In this document: piece by piece, positions 16,203 through 26,007 of the stretch
Layout of the letters: each line of letters opens with the position of its first letter
How positions within the stretch are numbered: the stretch's first letter is position 1
NCBI RefSeq assembly: GCF_008329985.2
Contig: NZ_CP038437.2
Location: 3,410,001-3,474,000, forward strand
Reading direction: 5' to 3'
Source of the DNA: Halomonas binhaiensis
GTDB taxonomy: Bacteria; Pseudomonadota; Gammaproteobacteria; Pseudomonadales; Halomonadaceae
DNA length: 64,000 bases
Made by a program: the position numbers and the translations under genes
Notes under the pieces: generated by a model
Database searches by the model: none
What the model was told of the DNA's origin: nothing
What the model saw: only the letters and a program-made list of their open reading frames with translations

Positions 16203-18347
16203 ATGAACACTCGAACGACAACTGGCCTCGTGCTGCTTGCCGCAGCGGCGCCTGCCCTGGCCCAAACTCAGGTAACAGATAGCTCCACTTCGCCCAGCGC
16301 GGACTCCCACGCGAGTTACGCAGAAGACACCGTTGTAGTGGTGGGCTCGCGTACACCCAAGGCCATCAGTGAGATTCCTGGGGCGGTCTGGGTGATCGAA
16401 GGGGAAGAACTCGAAGACCAGATTCGCACGGGGGCGGACCTGAAGACGGCACTGGGCCGCCTGGTACCGGGGCTGGATCTGGCACCCCAGGGGCGCACCA
16501 ACTATGGCCAGAATATGCGTGGCCGCGATGTGCAGGTGCTGATCGACGGGGTCTCCATGAACAGCTCGCGTGGGCTGTCGCGTCAGTTCGACTCCATCGA
16601 TCCATTCAATGTCGAGCGGGTGGAAGTGCTCTCCGGTGCGACCAGCCTCTACGGTGGCGGCGCGACCGGTGGCCTGATCAATATCATCACCAAGAAAGGC
16701 GATGGCGCGGGCCGTCACTTCTCGACCGAGGCAGGCATCACCACCGGCTTCAATGATTCCAATGACATCGACTACCGCCTGGCCCAGTCCGTCAGCGGTG
16801 GCACGGAAAAGGTCAATGGCCGACTGGCAGTGGCCTATCAGGATAACGGTCGCCAATACGACGGCAACGGCGATGAGATCTTCCCGGATATCGCCCAGAC
16901 TGACCTGCAGGACAACAACAGCATCGACATCATGGGCAGCCTCAATATTACCCTGGCGGAAGATCAGGACCTGACCCTTGGTGCACAGCTGTATCGTTCG
17001 AAGTTCGATGGCGATCGGGATGTCTACTTCCCCAATCTCGATGCCCCGGTGCCCAACCTGAACGACGCAGAAATCCGCGATGGCTATTCCTCGGACCGCT
17101 CCCCGGCCACCGAGCGCACCATGGTCAATCTGCAATATCACCACGCCAATCTGCTTGGCCAGAACTTCTACCTGCAAGCGTTCCATCGTGAGGAAGAAGC
17201 CAGTTTCCATGCCTTCCCCTACGCCGCCGGTGATGAGCTGGAATTCGCCACCTCGAAGCAGAATACCGATCTCTCCGGTATCAAGGCGCTGTTCGATGCG
17301 CAGTTGGGTGACAGTGTCGAGCTGACCTACGGCGTGGACTATGACCGCGAATCCTTCGATGCCAACCAGATGTATTTCGACATCGACACCACCAATGCCA
17401 GCGGTGGCCTGGAGCAGAAGGAAAGCCGCACCGAGCCGCGCTACCCAAGCTACGACGTGGATACCCTTTCCGCCTTCGCCCAGAGCAGTTGGCATGTCAC
17501 CGATGCCCTGACCCTAGGCGCCGGGGTTCGCCAGCAGCACATGGATGTAGACGTGGACGACTTCCGCGATGTGCCCGGCGGCAGCAACGACTACGACGCC
17601 ACATTGCTCAATGCCAGCGCACTGTACGACTGGGGCAACGGCAACCAGAACTGGCTGCAGTTCAGCCAGGGCTTCGAGCTGCCGGACCCGGCCAAGTACT
17701 ACGGCAAGAGCCCGGAAGTCAGCGTCGATGCCAACCCGTTGGATGCGATCAAGACCAATCAGGTGGAACTGGGTTGGCGCTTCAACAATGCCGACTGGAT
17801 GACCCAGGCCGCGCTGTACTACGCCTGGTCCGACAAGGCAGTGACCAACGATGAAGACCTGAGCGTCAGCGTGATCGACGAGAAGAAGCGCAACTACGGC
17901 TTCGAAGCCTCGGCGACCCGTTACTTCGACCACGGCATCGAAGCCGGCGGCACCCTGCACCTGGTACGTTCCGAGCAGAAGGAAGATGGCGATTGGGTCA
18001 AGCGTGACGCCCGCTATGCCTCCCTGTCTTCAGCCACCGCCTTCGTCGGCTGGAAGGACTACAACAGTGGGCGCAGTGCCCGCCTGCAGGCCAACCATGC
18101 CCATAACCTGGAAGATGATGAAAACCGTCAGATCGATGGCTACACCACCTTCGACCTGTCCATGGCCCAGAGCTTCGACGTAGGCACCCTGAGCCTCGGC
18201 ATCGCCAACCTGCTGGATGAGCAATACACCACCGTATGGGGACAGCGTGCCGCGATGTTCTACTCACCCTATTACGGCCCTGAGTATCTGTATGACTACA
18301 AGGGACGTGGACGCACCTATACCCTGACCTGGTCGATGGACTTCTGA
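16203..18347 (+). CDS. TonB-dependent siderophore receptor (IutA/RhtA-like)
   Basis: 714 residues: signal peptide ending APALAQ, TonB box region (DTVVVVGSR), plug domain (about 45-170, with MRGRDVQVLIDGVSMNSSR and VERVEVLSGATSLYGGGATGG), then a 22-strand barrel ending in aromatic WSMDF. The plug resembles aerobactin/rhizobactin receptors of citrate-hydroxamate siderophores. No STN signalling domain. ATG 16203 is chosen because the signal peptide starts there. It precedes the hydroxamate biosynthesis genes on the same strand but is separated from them by 584 bp with a terminator. Confidence 0.85.
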   Translation: MNTRTTTGLVLLAAAAPALAQTQVTDSSTSPSADSHASYAEDTVVVVGSRTPKAISEIPGAVWVIEGEELEDQIRTGADLKTALGRLVPGLDLAPQGRTNYGQNMRGRDVQVLIDGVSMNSSRGLSRQFDSIDPFNVERVEVLSGATSLYGGGATGGLINIITKKGDGAGRHFSTEAGITTGFNDSNDIDYRLAQSVSGGTEKVNGRLAVAYQDNGRQYDGNGDEIFPDIAQTDLQDNNSIDIMGSLNITLAEDQDLTLGAQLYRSKFDGDRDVYFPNLDAPVPNLNDAEIRDGYSSDRSPATERTMVNLQYHHANLLGQNFYLQAFHREEEASFHAFPYAAGDELEFATSKQNTDLSGIKALFDAQLGDSVELTYGVDYDRESFDANQMYFDIDTTNASGGLEQKESRTEPRYPSYDVDTLSAFAQSSWHVTDALTLGAGVRQQHMDVDVDDFRDVPGGSNDYDATLLNASALYDWGNGNQNWLQFSQGFELPDPAKYYGKSPEVSVDANPLDAIKTNQVELGWRFNNADWMTQAALYYAWSDKAVTNDEDLSVSVIDEKKRNYGFEASATRYFDHGIEAGGTLHLVRSEQKEDGDWVKRDARYASLSSATAFVGWKDYNSGRSARLQANHAHNLEDDENRQIDGYTTFDLSMAQSFDVGTLSLGIANLLDEQYTTVWGQRAAMFYSPYYGPEYLYDYKGRGRTYTLTWSMDF

Positions 18348-18397
18348 GGAAGTGAAAAAGAGACTGCGCGCGGAGATGCTGCGTTGGAGCCGCCTTG

Positions 18398-18485
18398 TGC
18401 GCCCCACATGGATGTGGGAAGTGCGGTTGTTCGTTGGGAACGAACATAGCCTTCATCCCGCTCGGCTGATTTATCCAGCGCTTCC
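18398..18485 (-). repeat. partial copy of the GGAARCRCTG MITE-like element
   Basis: Reading minus, GGAAGCGCTGGATAAAT followed by about 70 bp closely matching the left part of the element at 38859, including CCCACATCCATGTGGG. Only one terminal repeat is present. Confidence 0.6.
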
Positions 18486-18505
18486 TTAAAAATATCCTCG
18501 TGACT

Positions 18506-18533
18506 GCGCCCGCTGCTTCAGCGGGCGCTTTTT
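18506..18533 (+). terminator. rho-independent terminator of the TonB receptor gene
   Basis: GCGCCCGCT, loop GCTTC, AGCGGGCGC, then TTTTTC. It lies 158 bp after the receptor stop, beyond the MITE-like copy, which may have been inserted between gene and terminator. Confidence 0.8.
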
Positions 18534-18574
18534 CTATGCCCTACCACTCTTTGCTTCCTACCCCCAACGCTTAA

Positions 18575-18740
18575 AGCTCATAGCTCATAGCTCATAGCTC
18601 ATAGCTCATAGCTTACAGCTTACGGCTCGCGGCTCGCGGCTCGTAGCTCGTGGCTCGTGGCTCGTGGCTCGTAGCTCGTAGCTCGTAGCTCGTAGCTCGT
18701 AGCTCGTAGCTCGTAGCTCGTAGCTCGCAGCTCGCAGCTC
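18575..18740. repeat. heptamer tandem array 1 (AGCTCAT/AGCTCGT, ~24 copies)
   Basis: About 24 consecutive 7-bp units of AGCTCAT, AGCTTAC, GGCTCGC, GGCTCGT and AGCTCGT. It ends about 190 bp before the decarboxylase ATG. A similar array lies at 54757. Confidence 0.95.
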
Positions 18741-18931
18741 ACAATACTTAGCCTTCTATCAATTCTCTGAACTTTCTGGTTCAGAAAGTCATCCTAGATA
18801 CGTCTTATGTGATGGATCTAAATCAATCGCATTTATATTTGCAGTGAATGATCGGTCCCGAGGCCCGTATTCGTCGCCGAAATACGTAGGCCCCGTCTTG
18901 CTCCCCCGGCCAGACATGAGGACAACCAAGG
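18741..18931 (+). promoter_or_regulatory. probable promoter region of the hydroxamate operon with weak Fur-like site
   Basis: No gene. AATCAATCGCATTTATATTT (18821-18840) shares TCGCATTT with the better Fur-like sites at 50821 and 54990 but matches the consensus poorly. A GAGGA ribosome site precedes the ATG at 18932. Confidence 0.4.
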
Positions 18932-20527
18932 ATGACAGCCTGGATCGCCCCCGACCGGCAACATGCATCGCCGGAACATGATGTGTCACTGGATGACACC
19001 CAGCTCTTTACCCTGCGTCACCGCGATGCCTACCGCGCGCAGGCACAACGCTGCATCGACCTGGTCCACCAGCATCTCGATGATGTCGAACGCCCCTTCA
19101 GCGGCGTCACCCCGGAAGAACTGCGCCCCTTGTTCCGCGGCCTCGATCTGGATGCTCCCCTGGGCCAGCTTGAGCCTGCACTGGCTGAACTCAAGCGTCT
19201 GTATCTGAATGACGCGGTCTACTTCCATCACCCTCGCTATGTCGCCCACCTGAACTGCCCGGTGGTGCTGCCCGGGGTGATTGCTGAAACCATCATCTCG
19301 TCGATCAATACCTCGCTGGATACCTGGGACCAGAGCGCTGGTGGCACCCTGATCGAACAGGCGCTGATCGACTGGACCGCTCAGCGCCTCGGCCTGGGTG
19401 AGGATGCCGATGGCGTGTTTACCAGCGGCGGCACCCAGTCCAACCTGATGGCCATGCTGATCGCCCGCGACCGCTTCTGCGTTGCCCATCCCGAGGGTGG
19501 CGATATCCAGCAGCAGGGCTTGCCGGGTTTCTCTTCACGCCTGCGCATTCTGGCCTCGGGTGTCAGTCATTTCAGCCTGAAGAAGGCAGCGGCATTGCTG
19601 GGGCTTGGCCATCAGGCGGTGATGCCGGTGGCCTGTGATGATCAGTTCCGCATGGACCCGCCGGCACTGCGCGAATGCCTGGAAGAATGCCAGCGCGATG
19701 GCCTGCTGCCTATTGCCGTGGTCGCGACTGCCGGTACCACGGACTTCGGCAGCATCGATCCGATCGACGACATCGCCGCCCTGTGCCGGGAATATGGCAT
19801 CTGGCTGCATGTTGATGCCGCCTATGGCGGCGGCCTAGTGACATCGCAACAGCATCGTCACCGGTTGCAAGGCATCGACCAGGCGGATTCGGTGACCATC
19901 GACTATCACAAGAGCTTCTTCCAGCCAGTCAGCTGCAGTGCCTTTCTTGTCCGCCAGCGTCGTGACCTCGGCTATGTCACCTATCACGCCGACTATCTCA
20001 ACCCCCGCGCCCAGGCCGAGGCCGGGACACCGGACCAGGTCAACAAGAGCCTGCAGACCACCAAGCGCTTCGATGCCCTGAAGCTGTGGCTGACCCTGCG
20101 CATCATGGGCGCCGATGCCATCGGCGGCATGCTCGATCAGGTCATCGAGCTGACCGGCGAAGGGTATGAGCTGCTGCGCGAGCAGTCGGACATCGAAACA
20201 CTGGTCGCGCCATCCCTCAGCACCCTGGTGTTCCGCTTCCGCCCGCAGCATATGACCGCCGACACCGAGCTCGACGCCCTGCAGGACAACATCCGCGCCC
20301 GCCTGTCACGCAGTGGCGAAGCGCTGGTTGCCGCGACCCGGGTCAATGGTCAGCGCTACCTGAAGTTCACCCTGCTCAATCCCGATACCCACGCCGACGA
20401 TCTGCGTGCGGTGATCAACGCTATTCGCGAACACGGTTATGCCTGCCTGCAAGTGCCCCATGCCCCGCGCAGTGCAACACGCGCCAGCGCAACAACGACG
20501 GATACGGCCATGGCCAGCCTGGGTTGA
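18932..20527 (+). CDS. PLP-dependent group II decarboxylase (DesA/RhbB-like) for siderophore diamine
   Basis: 531 residues, aromatic-amino-acid-decarboxylase fold. PLP residues: Lys327 in DYHKSFFQ, Asp295 in HVDAAYGG, His213 in SHFS, and GGTQSN near 167. In siderophore clusters this family makes cadaverine from lysine (DesA) or 1,3-diaminopropane from diaminobutyrate (RhbB). The gene is followed by an N-monooxygenase and an acyltransferase-NIS fusion and by no aminotransferase, so lysine is the likelier substrate. First gene of a four-gene operon. The C-terminus (SATRASATTTDTAMASLG) is low-complexity. Confidence 0.82.
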   Translation: MTAWIAPDRQHASPEHDVSLDDTQLFTLRHRDAYRAQAQRCIDLVHQHLDDVERPFSGVTPEELRPLFRGLDLDAPLGQLEPALAELKRLYLNDAVYFHHPRYVAHLNCPVVLPGVIAETIISSINTSLDTWDQSAGGTLIEQALIDWTAQRLGLGEDADGVFTSGGTQSNLMAMLIARDRFCVAHPEGGDIQQQGLPGFSSRLRILASGVSHFSLKKAAALLGLGHQAVMPVACDDQFRMDPPALRECLEECQRDGLLPIAVVATAGTTDFGSIDPIDDIAALCREYGIWLHVDAAYGGGLVTSQQHRHRLQGIDQADSVTIDYHKSFFQPVSCSAFLVRQRRDLGYVTYHADYLNPRAQAEAGTPDQVNKSLQTTKRFDALKLWLTLRIMGADAIGGMLDQVIELTGEGYELLREQSDIETLVAPSLSTLVFRFRPQHMTADTELDALQDNIRARLSRSGEALVAATRVNGQRYLKFTLLNPDTHADDLRAVINAIREHGYACLQVPHAPRSATRASATTTDTAMASLG

Positions 20528-20592
20528 AAAAGACAGGTTGAGAAAGGCCGGCTGACATCGCCAATCGCGATACAGAAAGGATGCAAGACAAG

Positions 20593-21963
20593 ATGACCAC
20601 GACTATCAGCACTCACGAAATCGACGACACACACGACACCGACGGCACCACGACGTATGACTTCATCGGCATCGGCCTGGGCCCGTTCAACCTGGGGCTG
20701 GCCTGCCTGACCGAGCCGCTCGATGATCTGAATGGCCTGTTCATCGATCAGGCCGACAGCTTTGACTGGCACCCGGGCATGCTGATTGAAGGTGCCCATC
20801 TGCAAACGCCATTCATGGCCGATCTGGTGACCCTGGCCGACCCCACCAGCCGCTTCAGCGTGCTCAACTATCTCAAGCAGACAGGGCGCCTGTACCCGTT
20901 CTATATCCGCGAGAACTTCTTCCTGCTGCGCGAGGAATACAACCGTTACTGCCAATGGGTGACGCAGCAGCTCGAGTGCCTGCGTTTCGGTGAGCGTGTC
21001 GAACGCGTGGAATGGGAAGCTGAGCATGAGCGCTATCGCGTCGACAGCCAGCGCCGTACCGATGGCAGCCAGATAACACGCTACGCTAGGCGTCTGGTGC
21101 TCGGCACCGGCACCCAGCCATGGATGCCCGAATGCACCCGCGACCTGGACCCGGCACCGGTGCACTCCTCGCGCTATCTGGAACAACGCGAAGCGCTTAA
21201 GCAATGCGACAGCATCACCATTCTGGGCAGCGGCCAGAGTGCCGCCGAGATCTATCACGACCTGCTCGGCGAGATCGACCAGCACCACTATCGGCTCGAC
21301 TGGATCACTCGCTCGCCGCGCTTCTTCCCGCTGGAATACGGCAAGCTGACGCTGGAGATGACCTCGCCGGACTATATCGACTACTTCCATGCGCTGCCGG
21401 AAGAAAAGCGCGATGAGCTGCAGCAGTCCCAGAAAGGCCTGTACAAGGGCATCGACCTCGACCTGATCAATGCCATCTACGACCTGCGCTACACCAAGGA
21501 AGTCGCCGGCCCCGTGGATTCGACGCTGATCACCAACGCCAGCCTGGAATCCTGCCTCCATGCGGATGGCCATTACCTGCTCAACTTCCATCACTGCGAA
21601 CAGCGGCACGACTTCCAGCATCGTACCCAGGCGCTGGTGCTGGCCACTGGCTATCGCTATCGCCTGCCCGATTTCCTGGCCCCGATCACTTCACGCATCG
21701 CCTTCGACAACGCCGGACGCTTCGAGGTGGGCCGCTTCTACGATATCGATGGCGGACGTGGTGATCTGTTCGTGCAGAACGTCGGTATCCACAGCCACAG
21801 CCTGACCGCGCCGGATCTGGGCATGGGCGCCTATCGCAATGCCTGCATCATCCGCGCCATGACCGGACGCGAACCCTACAGCGTCGAGAGCAGCATCACG
21901 GCCCAGCGCTTCGGTGCACCGCTTGAAGCGCAGTTCGCACCGCAGGAGTCCACTGCCGTATGA
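20593..21963 (+). CDS. flavin-dependent diamine/lysine N-monooxygenase (IucD/DesB-like)
   Basis: 456 residues. FAD motif [14 protein letters not shown] near the N-terminus, NADPH-binding [15 protein letters not shown] in the middle, and the C-terminal ATGYRY motif of siderophore N-hydroxylases. It adds the hydroxyl that, after acylation, becomes the hydroxamate. ATG 20593 is chosen because the GAAAGG site touches an ATG 12 bases upstream; spacing is long either way. A Thr/Asp/His-rich stretch ([10 protein letters not shown]) precedes the FAD domain. Its stop overlaps the next start (ATGA). Confidence 0.88.
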   Translation: MTTTISTHEIDDTHDTDGTTTYDFIGIGLGPFNLGLACLTEPLDDLNGLFIDQADSFDWHPGMLIEGAHLQTPFMADLVTLADPTSRFSVLNYLKQTGRLYPFYIRENFFLLREEYNRYCQWVTQQLECLRFGERVERVEWEAEHERYRVDSQRRTDGSQITRYARRLVLGTGTQPWMPECTRDLDPAPVHSSRYLEQREALKQCDSITILGSGQSAAEIYHDLLGEIDQHHYRLDWITRSPRFFPLEYGKLTLEMTSPDYIDYFHALPEEKRDELQQSQKGLYKGIDLDLINAIYDLRYTKEVAGPVDSTLITNASLESCLHADGHYLLNFHHCEQRHDFQHRTQALVLATGYRYRLPDFLAPITSRIAFDNAGRFEVGRFYDIDGGRGDLFVQNVGIHSHSLTAPDLGMGAYRNACIIRAMTGREPYSVESSITAQRFGAPLEAQFAPQESTAV

Positions 21964-23240
21964 GCCCCAGCGCTGATCTCTCCAGCACGCTGTCGGGCAG
22001 TACGACACGCCATCAAATTGCCTTGATTGGCGTGACCGCTATCGCCGTGGTCAGCGATGCTGCGCTGCTGCCTTTCGCCCCCCAGGTGCTTGGCCAGCGT
22101 TTCGGGGTGGAAAACGATCTGCTGGTCGGCACTTTTCTGGCCTTGAGCACCCTGGTGGTGTTGCTGGCACTGCCGCTATGGGCAAGAGTCGAGAAGCGCT
22201 GGGGCACGCTGCAACTGTTATTGGTCACGCAGACGGTCGCCTGCTTGCTGGGGTTGGCCTGTGCCGAGGTCGAATCGCTCACCGCCTTCTGGTGGCTGGC
22301 GATGGCCATGTTCGTGGCCAAGGCCAGTTACCTGCTGGTCTACCCCTGGCTGATGCGCATGGCCCGAGATGAGCATCAGGCCAGCATCATCGGTGTGCTG
22401 GCCGTGGTCGTGCATATCGGCGGGATCGTCGGCGCCCTGGCCGGCGGGTTGTTACTCGAAGCCTTCAGCGCCGCCGATATCTTCCGCCTGATGGCCGCGG
22501 GTGATGCCTTGCAGGTGCTGGTATGCGTGTGGCTGCTGCGTCGAGGGTTGGCCTCCTTGAACAGCACACCGGTCACGGCAACACCTGCCAGCCTGCCGCC
22601 GAGAAGCCGGGCCATGTGGCGGCTGGGCATCATGATGCTGCTGTTCTATTTCAGCATCACCCTGCCGCGTCCCTTTCTCGCCCGCTATTGGATGGAGCTG
22701 AGTGGTTATCCCAGTGAACTGCTCGCTGGGGTGGTATTCGCCATTCCGGCCATGCTGGCCGTATTGCTGCTATGGCGGGACCACCGGCTCGGCAACAACG
22801 GCCACGCCATCGTTCGCCCGTTGCTGATCGGCATTCTCGGCCTGCTGCTGGAGGCCCATGGCGATATCGCCATGCTGCTGATCGGCCGCGTGCTGTTTGG
22901 CTGGGCACTGTTCCGGCTTACGGTGCGCCTCGAAGTACGCATGTTCCGCCTCAGCCATCCCGATCGCTACGCCAGGGACTTCAGCCTGCTGCACCTGTTC
23001 CAGGGCGGCGGCGCCCTGCTGGCGGCCCTCTGTGCTGGCCTCATTCAGCAGCTTCTCGGCCCGACCAGCCCTTTTCTTGTCGCTGCCCTGGGCCTGTTGT
23101 GCTGCGCCCTGCTGTGTCCCTGGCTGCTGGGCCCGCGCCAAACCATGACGCCAGACACCTCGACTGACCACGCCATCACGCTCGATCCCGATGCCTCCAG
23201 TGATCGAACCGTCACGACCGATCAACTTGCAAGGAATTGA
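21960..23240 (+). CDS. MFS transporter, probable hydroxamate siderophore exporter (AlcS-like)
   Basis: 426 residues with about 12 hydrophobic segments and no signal peptide. It resembles small MFS exporters encoded inside siderophore operons. The loop after helix 2 is WARVEKRWG, a weak form of the MFS motif A. It overlaps the monooxygenase by 4 bp and ends just before the synthetase, so it is cotranscribed. Export of the hydroxamate made by its neighbours is inferred from context. The C-terminal ~35 residues are a polar Thr/Asp-rich tail. Confidence 0.78.
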   Translation: MSPSADLSSTLSGSTTRHQIALIGVTAIAVVSDAALLPFAPQVLGQRFGVENDLLVGTFLALSTLVVLLALPLWARVEKRWGTLQLLLVTQTVACLLGLACAEVESLTAFWWLAMAMFVAKASYLLVYPWLMRMARDEHQASIIGVLAVVVHIGGIVGALAGGLLLEAFSAADIFRLMAAGDALQVLVCVWLLRRGLASLNSTPVTATPASLPPRSRAMWRLGIMMLLFYFSITLPRPFLARYWMELSGYPSELLAGVVFAIPAMLAVLLLWRDHRLGNNGHAIVRPLLIGILGLLLEAHGDIAMLLIGRVLFGWALFRLTVRLEVRMFRLSHPDRYARDFSLLHLFQGGGALLAALCAGLIQQLLGPTSPFLVAALGLLCCALLCPWLLGPRQTMTPDTSTDHAITLDPDASSDRTVTTDQLARN

Positions 23241-23242
23241 CC

Positions 23243-25816
23243 ATGTCTGTTTCTCAACCGTCTCATTCTCAACCAAGCCTTTATCAACCAAGCCTTTATC
23301 AACCGGCTCTATACCAACCAACCCCGACCCTGCGTCCGGTCTTCCAGCGCCATGTTCCAGGTATCGGGCAACTGGCGATTCGCCCGCTGGACGTGGATCA
23401 GGATATCGATCTGGTACATGCCTGGGTGAGTGCTCCCCGCGCCAGCTTCTGGGGCATGCAAGGACACTCCACGCTTCAGGTCAGCGGCTTCTACCGCGAC
23501 ATGCAGCACAGTGCCCACGCGCAGGGCTGGCTGGGCCTGTGCAATGGTCAGCCGGCGTTTCTGATCGAAATCTATGACCCACGCCACGACCCGCTCGGTG
23601 AGCACTATGCGGTCGAGCCCGGCGACGTGGGCATGCACTTTCTGGTGGCCCCGGCAGAAACGCCTGTTTCCGGTTTCAGCCGTGCGGTTATCACCACCAT
23701 CATGACGTTTCTGTTCGAATCTGCGGATACGCGTCGCGTGGTGGTGGAACCGGACGTCAACAATGCCGCCATTCACCCGCTCAACCAGCATGTGGGATTC
23801 CGCTACCAGCGCCAGATTCAACTGGCCGAAAAGACTGCCTGGCTGGGCATGGCCACCCGTAACGACCTGGCCAATGCCATTGCCGCACGCTCGCCCAGGC
23901 TGAGCGCCGATGCCCAGTTGCACATGACCGGCAGCAGCGCACACCTGACGCCCGAACGCTGGGCCGCCGCCAACCGTCACCTGGTACGCAAGGCCATTGC
24001 CGAATTCAGCCACGAACGCCTGCTATCGCCGGTTTCCCTGTCTGCCGCCAATGCTGATCCTTCCGCCCCACAGCCCTACCAACTGCACAGCCCGGACCAG
24101 CGAGTCTGCTATCGCTTCACTGCCCGCCGCCTAGCGTTGGATCATTGGCTGATCGATGTCGATAGCCTCAGCCGTCAGGCCGATGGCCAGGAACTGCCCA
24201 TCGATGCCCAGCAGTTCATCAACGAATTCCGTCAGCCGCTGGGCATTCAGGTGCCGATGCTGCCGGTCTACCTCGAGGAAGTCTCGGCGACGCTGTTTGC
24301 CCTGGCCTACAAGCTGGATCCTCAGCGCCACGATGCGGATGCGCTGGTCGATGCCGAATTCCAGACCCTGGAAGCGGCCATGATCGAAGGTCATCCGGTG
24401 TTCGTGGCCAACAGCGGACGCATGGGCTTCGATGCCGTGGATTTCCACGCCTATGCCCCCGAGGCTGGCAGCGATGCCTCCCTGGTGTGGCTGGCCGTCC
24501 ACAAGGATTGCGCCCACTTCAGCTGCAGTGCCGAGCTGGACTATCACCAGGTCATGGAAGAAGAACTCGGCCAGGCGCAGGTGCAGGATTTCCATGCCCG
24601 CATCGAGAGCCACGGATTGAAGGCCGATGACTATCTGCTGATGCCCACGCACCCCTGGCAGTGGAGCCACAAGCTGGCCATCACCTTTGCCGCCGAAGTG
24701 GCCGAACAGCGCATCCTGTGCCTGGGCCATGGGCTTGATGTCTATCGCCCGCAGCAGTCGATCCGTACCTGGTACAACATCAGCCAGCCTCAGCGCCGCT
24801 ATGTGAAGACGGCACTGTCGATCCTCAACATGGGCTTCATGCGTGGGCTGTCACCGCATTACATGCGGCATACGCCCGCCATCAACGACTGGGTGCATGC
24901 GCTGGTCGAGAATGATCCCGAGCTCAAGGCTCAGGGCTTCTGTGTGCTGCGCGAGCAGGCTGCCATCGGCGTACGCCGCGATATCATCGAAGCCCACTTC
25001 GACAAGTACAGCGGCTATCGCAAGATGCTCTCTGCCCTGTGGCGCGAGAGCCCGGCACGCTTCACCACCGACGGACACCGCCTGACGACCATGGCGGCGC
25101 TATTGCACCAGGATCATCAAGGCCGCGCGCTGCTGCCACGCCTGATCCGCGCCAGCGGGCTGTCTGCCGAGGCCTGGCTGACCCGCTACCTGCGGGCCTA
25201 CCTGCGCCCTCTGCTGCATTGCTTCTATGCCCACGACCTGGTGTTCATGCCCCATGGCGAGAACCTGATCCTGCAGCTCAAGGACCATGTCCCGGTGCGC
25301 GCGATCATGAAGGATATCGCCGAGGAAATCGGCCTGATGAATACCGAGGTCGAACTGCCGGAGGAAGTCGCACGCATTGCCGTGGAAGTGCCCGAGGAAC
25401 TGAAGGTGCTGTCGCTGCTGACGGATGTGTTCGACTGCTTCCTGCGCTTCGTCGCCGCCATCCTGGTCGACGATGGCTGCATCGATGAATCGCGTTTCTG
25501 GCAGCAGGTCGCCCAGTGCATCATCGATTACCAGCAGGACCATCCGCAGTTTGCCGACAAGTTCCAGCGCCACGACCTGTTCGCTCCGCGCTTCACCCTG
25601 TCCTGCCTCAACCGCCTGCAGCTGCGTGATCATCAGCAGATGATCGACCTGGCCGACCCGGCAGCCAACCTGCAGTTTGCCGGGCAACTCGACAACCCGA
25701 TCGCCGAGTTCCGACCTCAGCTATCTCAACAACCATCTCCACAACAGTCTCAAGAACAGTCTCAAGAACAGTCTCAAGAACGGCCCCAGCTTGAGGATGA
25801 AGTCATGCCCGGGTGA
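23243..25816 (+). CDS. fused N-acyltransferase and NIS siderophore synthetase (BibC-like)
   Basis: 857 residues. Residues about 35-205 are a GNAT acyltransferase like IucB/RhbD/DesC (WVSAPRASFWGM, VGMHFLVAP, RVVVEPDVNNAAIHPLNQHVG). Residues about 220-830 are an IucA/IucC synthetase with KDCAHFSCSAELDY, HPWQWSHK, SIRTWYN and HGENLILQ. Such a fusion is known as BibC of bisucaberin biosynthesis, which acylates N-hydroxycadaverine and cyclodimerises it. The product here is therefore probably a bisucaberin/desferrioxamine/putrebactin-type hydroxamate. Both termini carry short repeats (SLYQP copies; SQEQ copies), encoded by tandem DNA repeats. ATG 23243 follows AAGGA. Confidence 0.85.
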   Translation: MSVSQPSHSQPSLYQPSLYQPALYQPTPTLRPVFQRHVPGIGQLAIRPLDVDQDIDLVHAWVSAPRASFWGMQGHSTLQVSGFYRDMQHSAHAQGWLGLCNGQPAFLIEIYDPRHDPLGEHYAVEPGDVGMHFLVAPAETPVSGFSRAVITTIMTFLFESADTRRVVVEPDVNNAAIHPLNQHVGFRYQRQIQLAEKTAWLGMATRNDLANAIAARSPRLSADAQLHMTGSSAHLTPERWAAANRHLVRKAIAEFSHERLLSPVSLSAANADPSAPQPYQLHSPDQRVCYRFTARRLALDHWLIDVDSLSRQADGQELPIDAQQFINEFRQPLGIQVPMLPVYLEEVSATLFALAYKLDPQRHDADALVDAEFQTLEAAMIEGHPVFVANSGRMGFDAVDFHAYAPEAGSDASLVWLAVHKDCAHFSCSAELDYHQVMEEELGQAQVQDFHARIESHGLKADDYLLMPTHPWQWSHKLAITFAAEVAEQRILCLGHGLDVYRPQQSIRTWYNISQPQRRYVKTALSILNMGFMRGLSPHYMRHTPAINDWVHALVENDPELKAQGFCVLREQAAIGVRRDIIEAHFDKYSGYRKMLSALWRESPARFTTDGHRLTTMAALLHQDHQGRALLPRLIRASGLSAEAWLTRYLRAYLRPLLHCFYAHDLVFMPHGENLILQLKDHVPVRAIMKDIAEEIGLMNTEVELPEEVARIAVEVPEELKVLSLLTDVFDCFLRFVAAILVDDGCIDESRFWQQVAQCIIDYQQDHPQFADKFQRHDLFAPRFTLSCLNRLQLRDHQQMIDLADPAANLQFAGQLDNPIAEFRPQLSQQPSPQQSQEQSQEQSQERPQLEDEVMPG

Positions 25817-25884
25817 TCACAGCAAGTTTGATGACGACAAGCTTGTTCACAACAACTTGCTGACAACAACTTGCATTACCCATT

Positions 25885-25910
25885 GCCACGGTGGCCTCAG
25901 GCCCCGTGGC
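25885..25910 (+). terminator. hairpin after the hydroxamate operon
   Basis: GCCACGG-T-GGCC, loop TCA, GGCC-CCGTGGC: 11 paired bases with one bulge, 69 bp after the synthetase stop. The following bases (CTCTTGCGTT) are a weak T-tract. Confidence 0.5.
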
Positions 25911-26007
25911 CTCTTGCGTTACTGACTTAACGTGACTGACTAAGCGTTACTGAATCAGGCGTTACGAAAAGCTCCACTGCACCATGAAATCTCAACCGAG
26001 GAACAAC

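Noticed and set aside
16191..17495. Long antisense open frame inside the first TonB receptor gene (434 codons)
   Set aside because: Shadow frame in GC-biased coding DNA; the sense strand encodes a complete receptor with signal peptide and barrel.
18575..18740. CRISPR array
   Set aside because: The repeat unit is 7 bp with no spacers; it is a simple tandem array.
20437..21621. Long antisense open frame across the N-monooxygenase gene (394 codons)
   Set aside because: Shadow of a complete FAD/NADPH enzyme; no plausible product.
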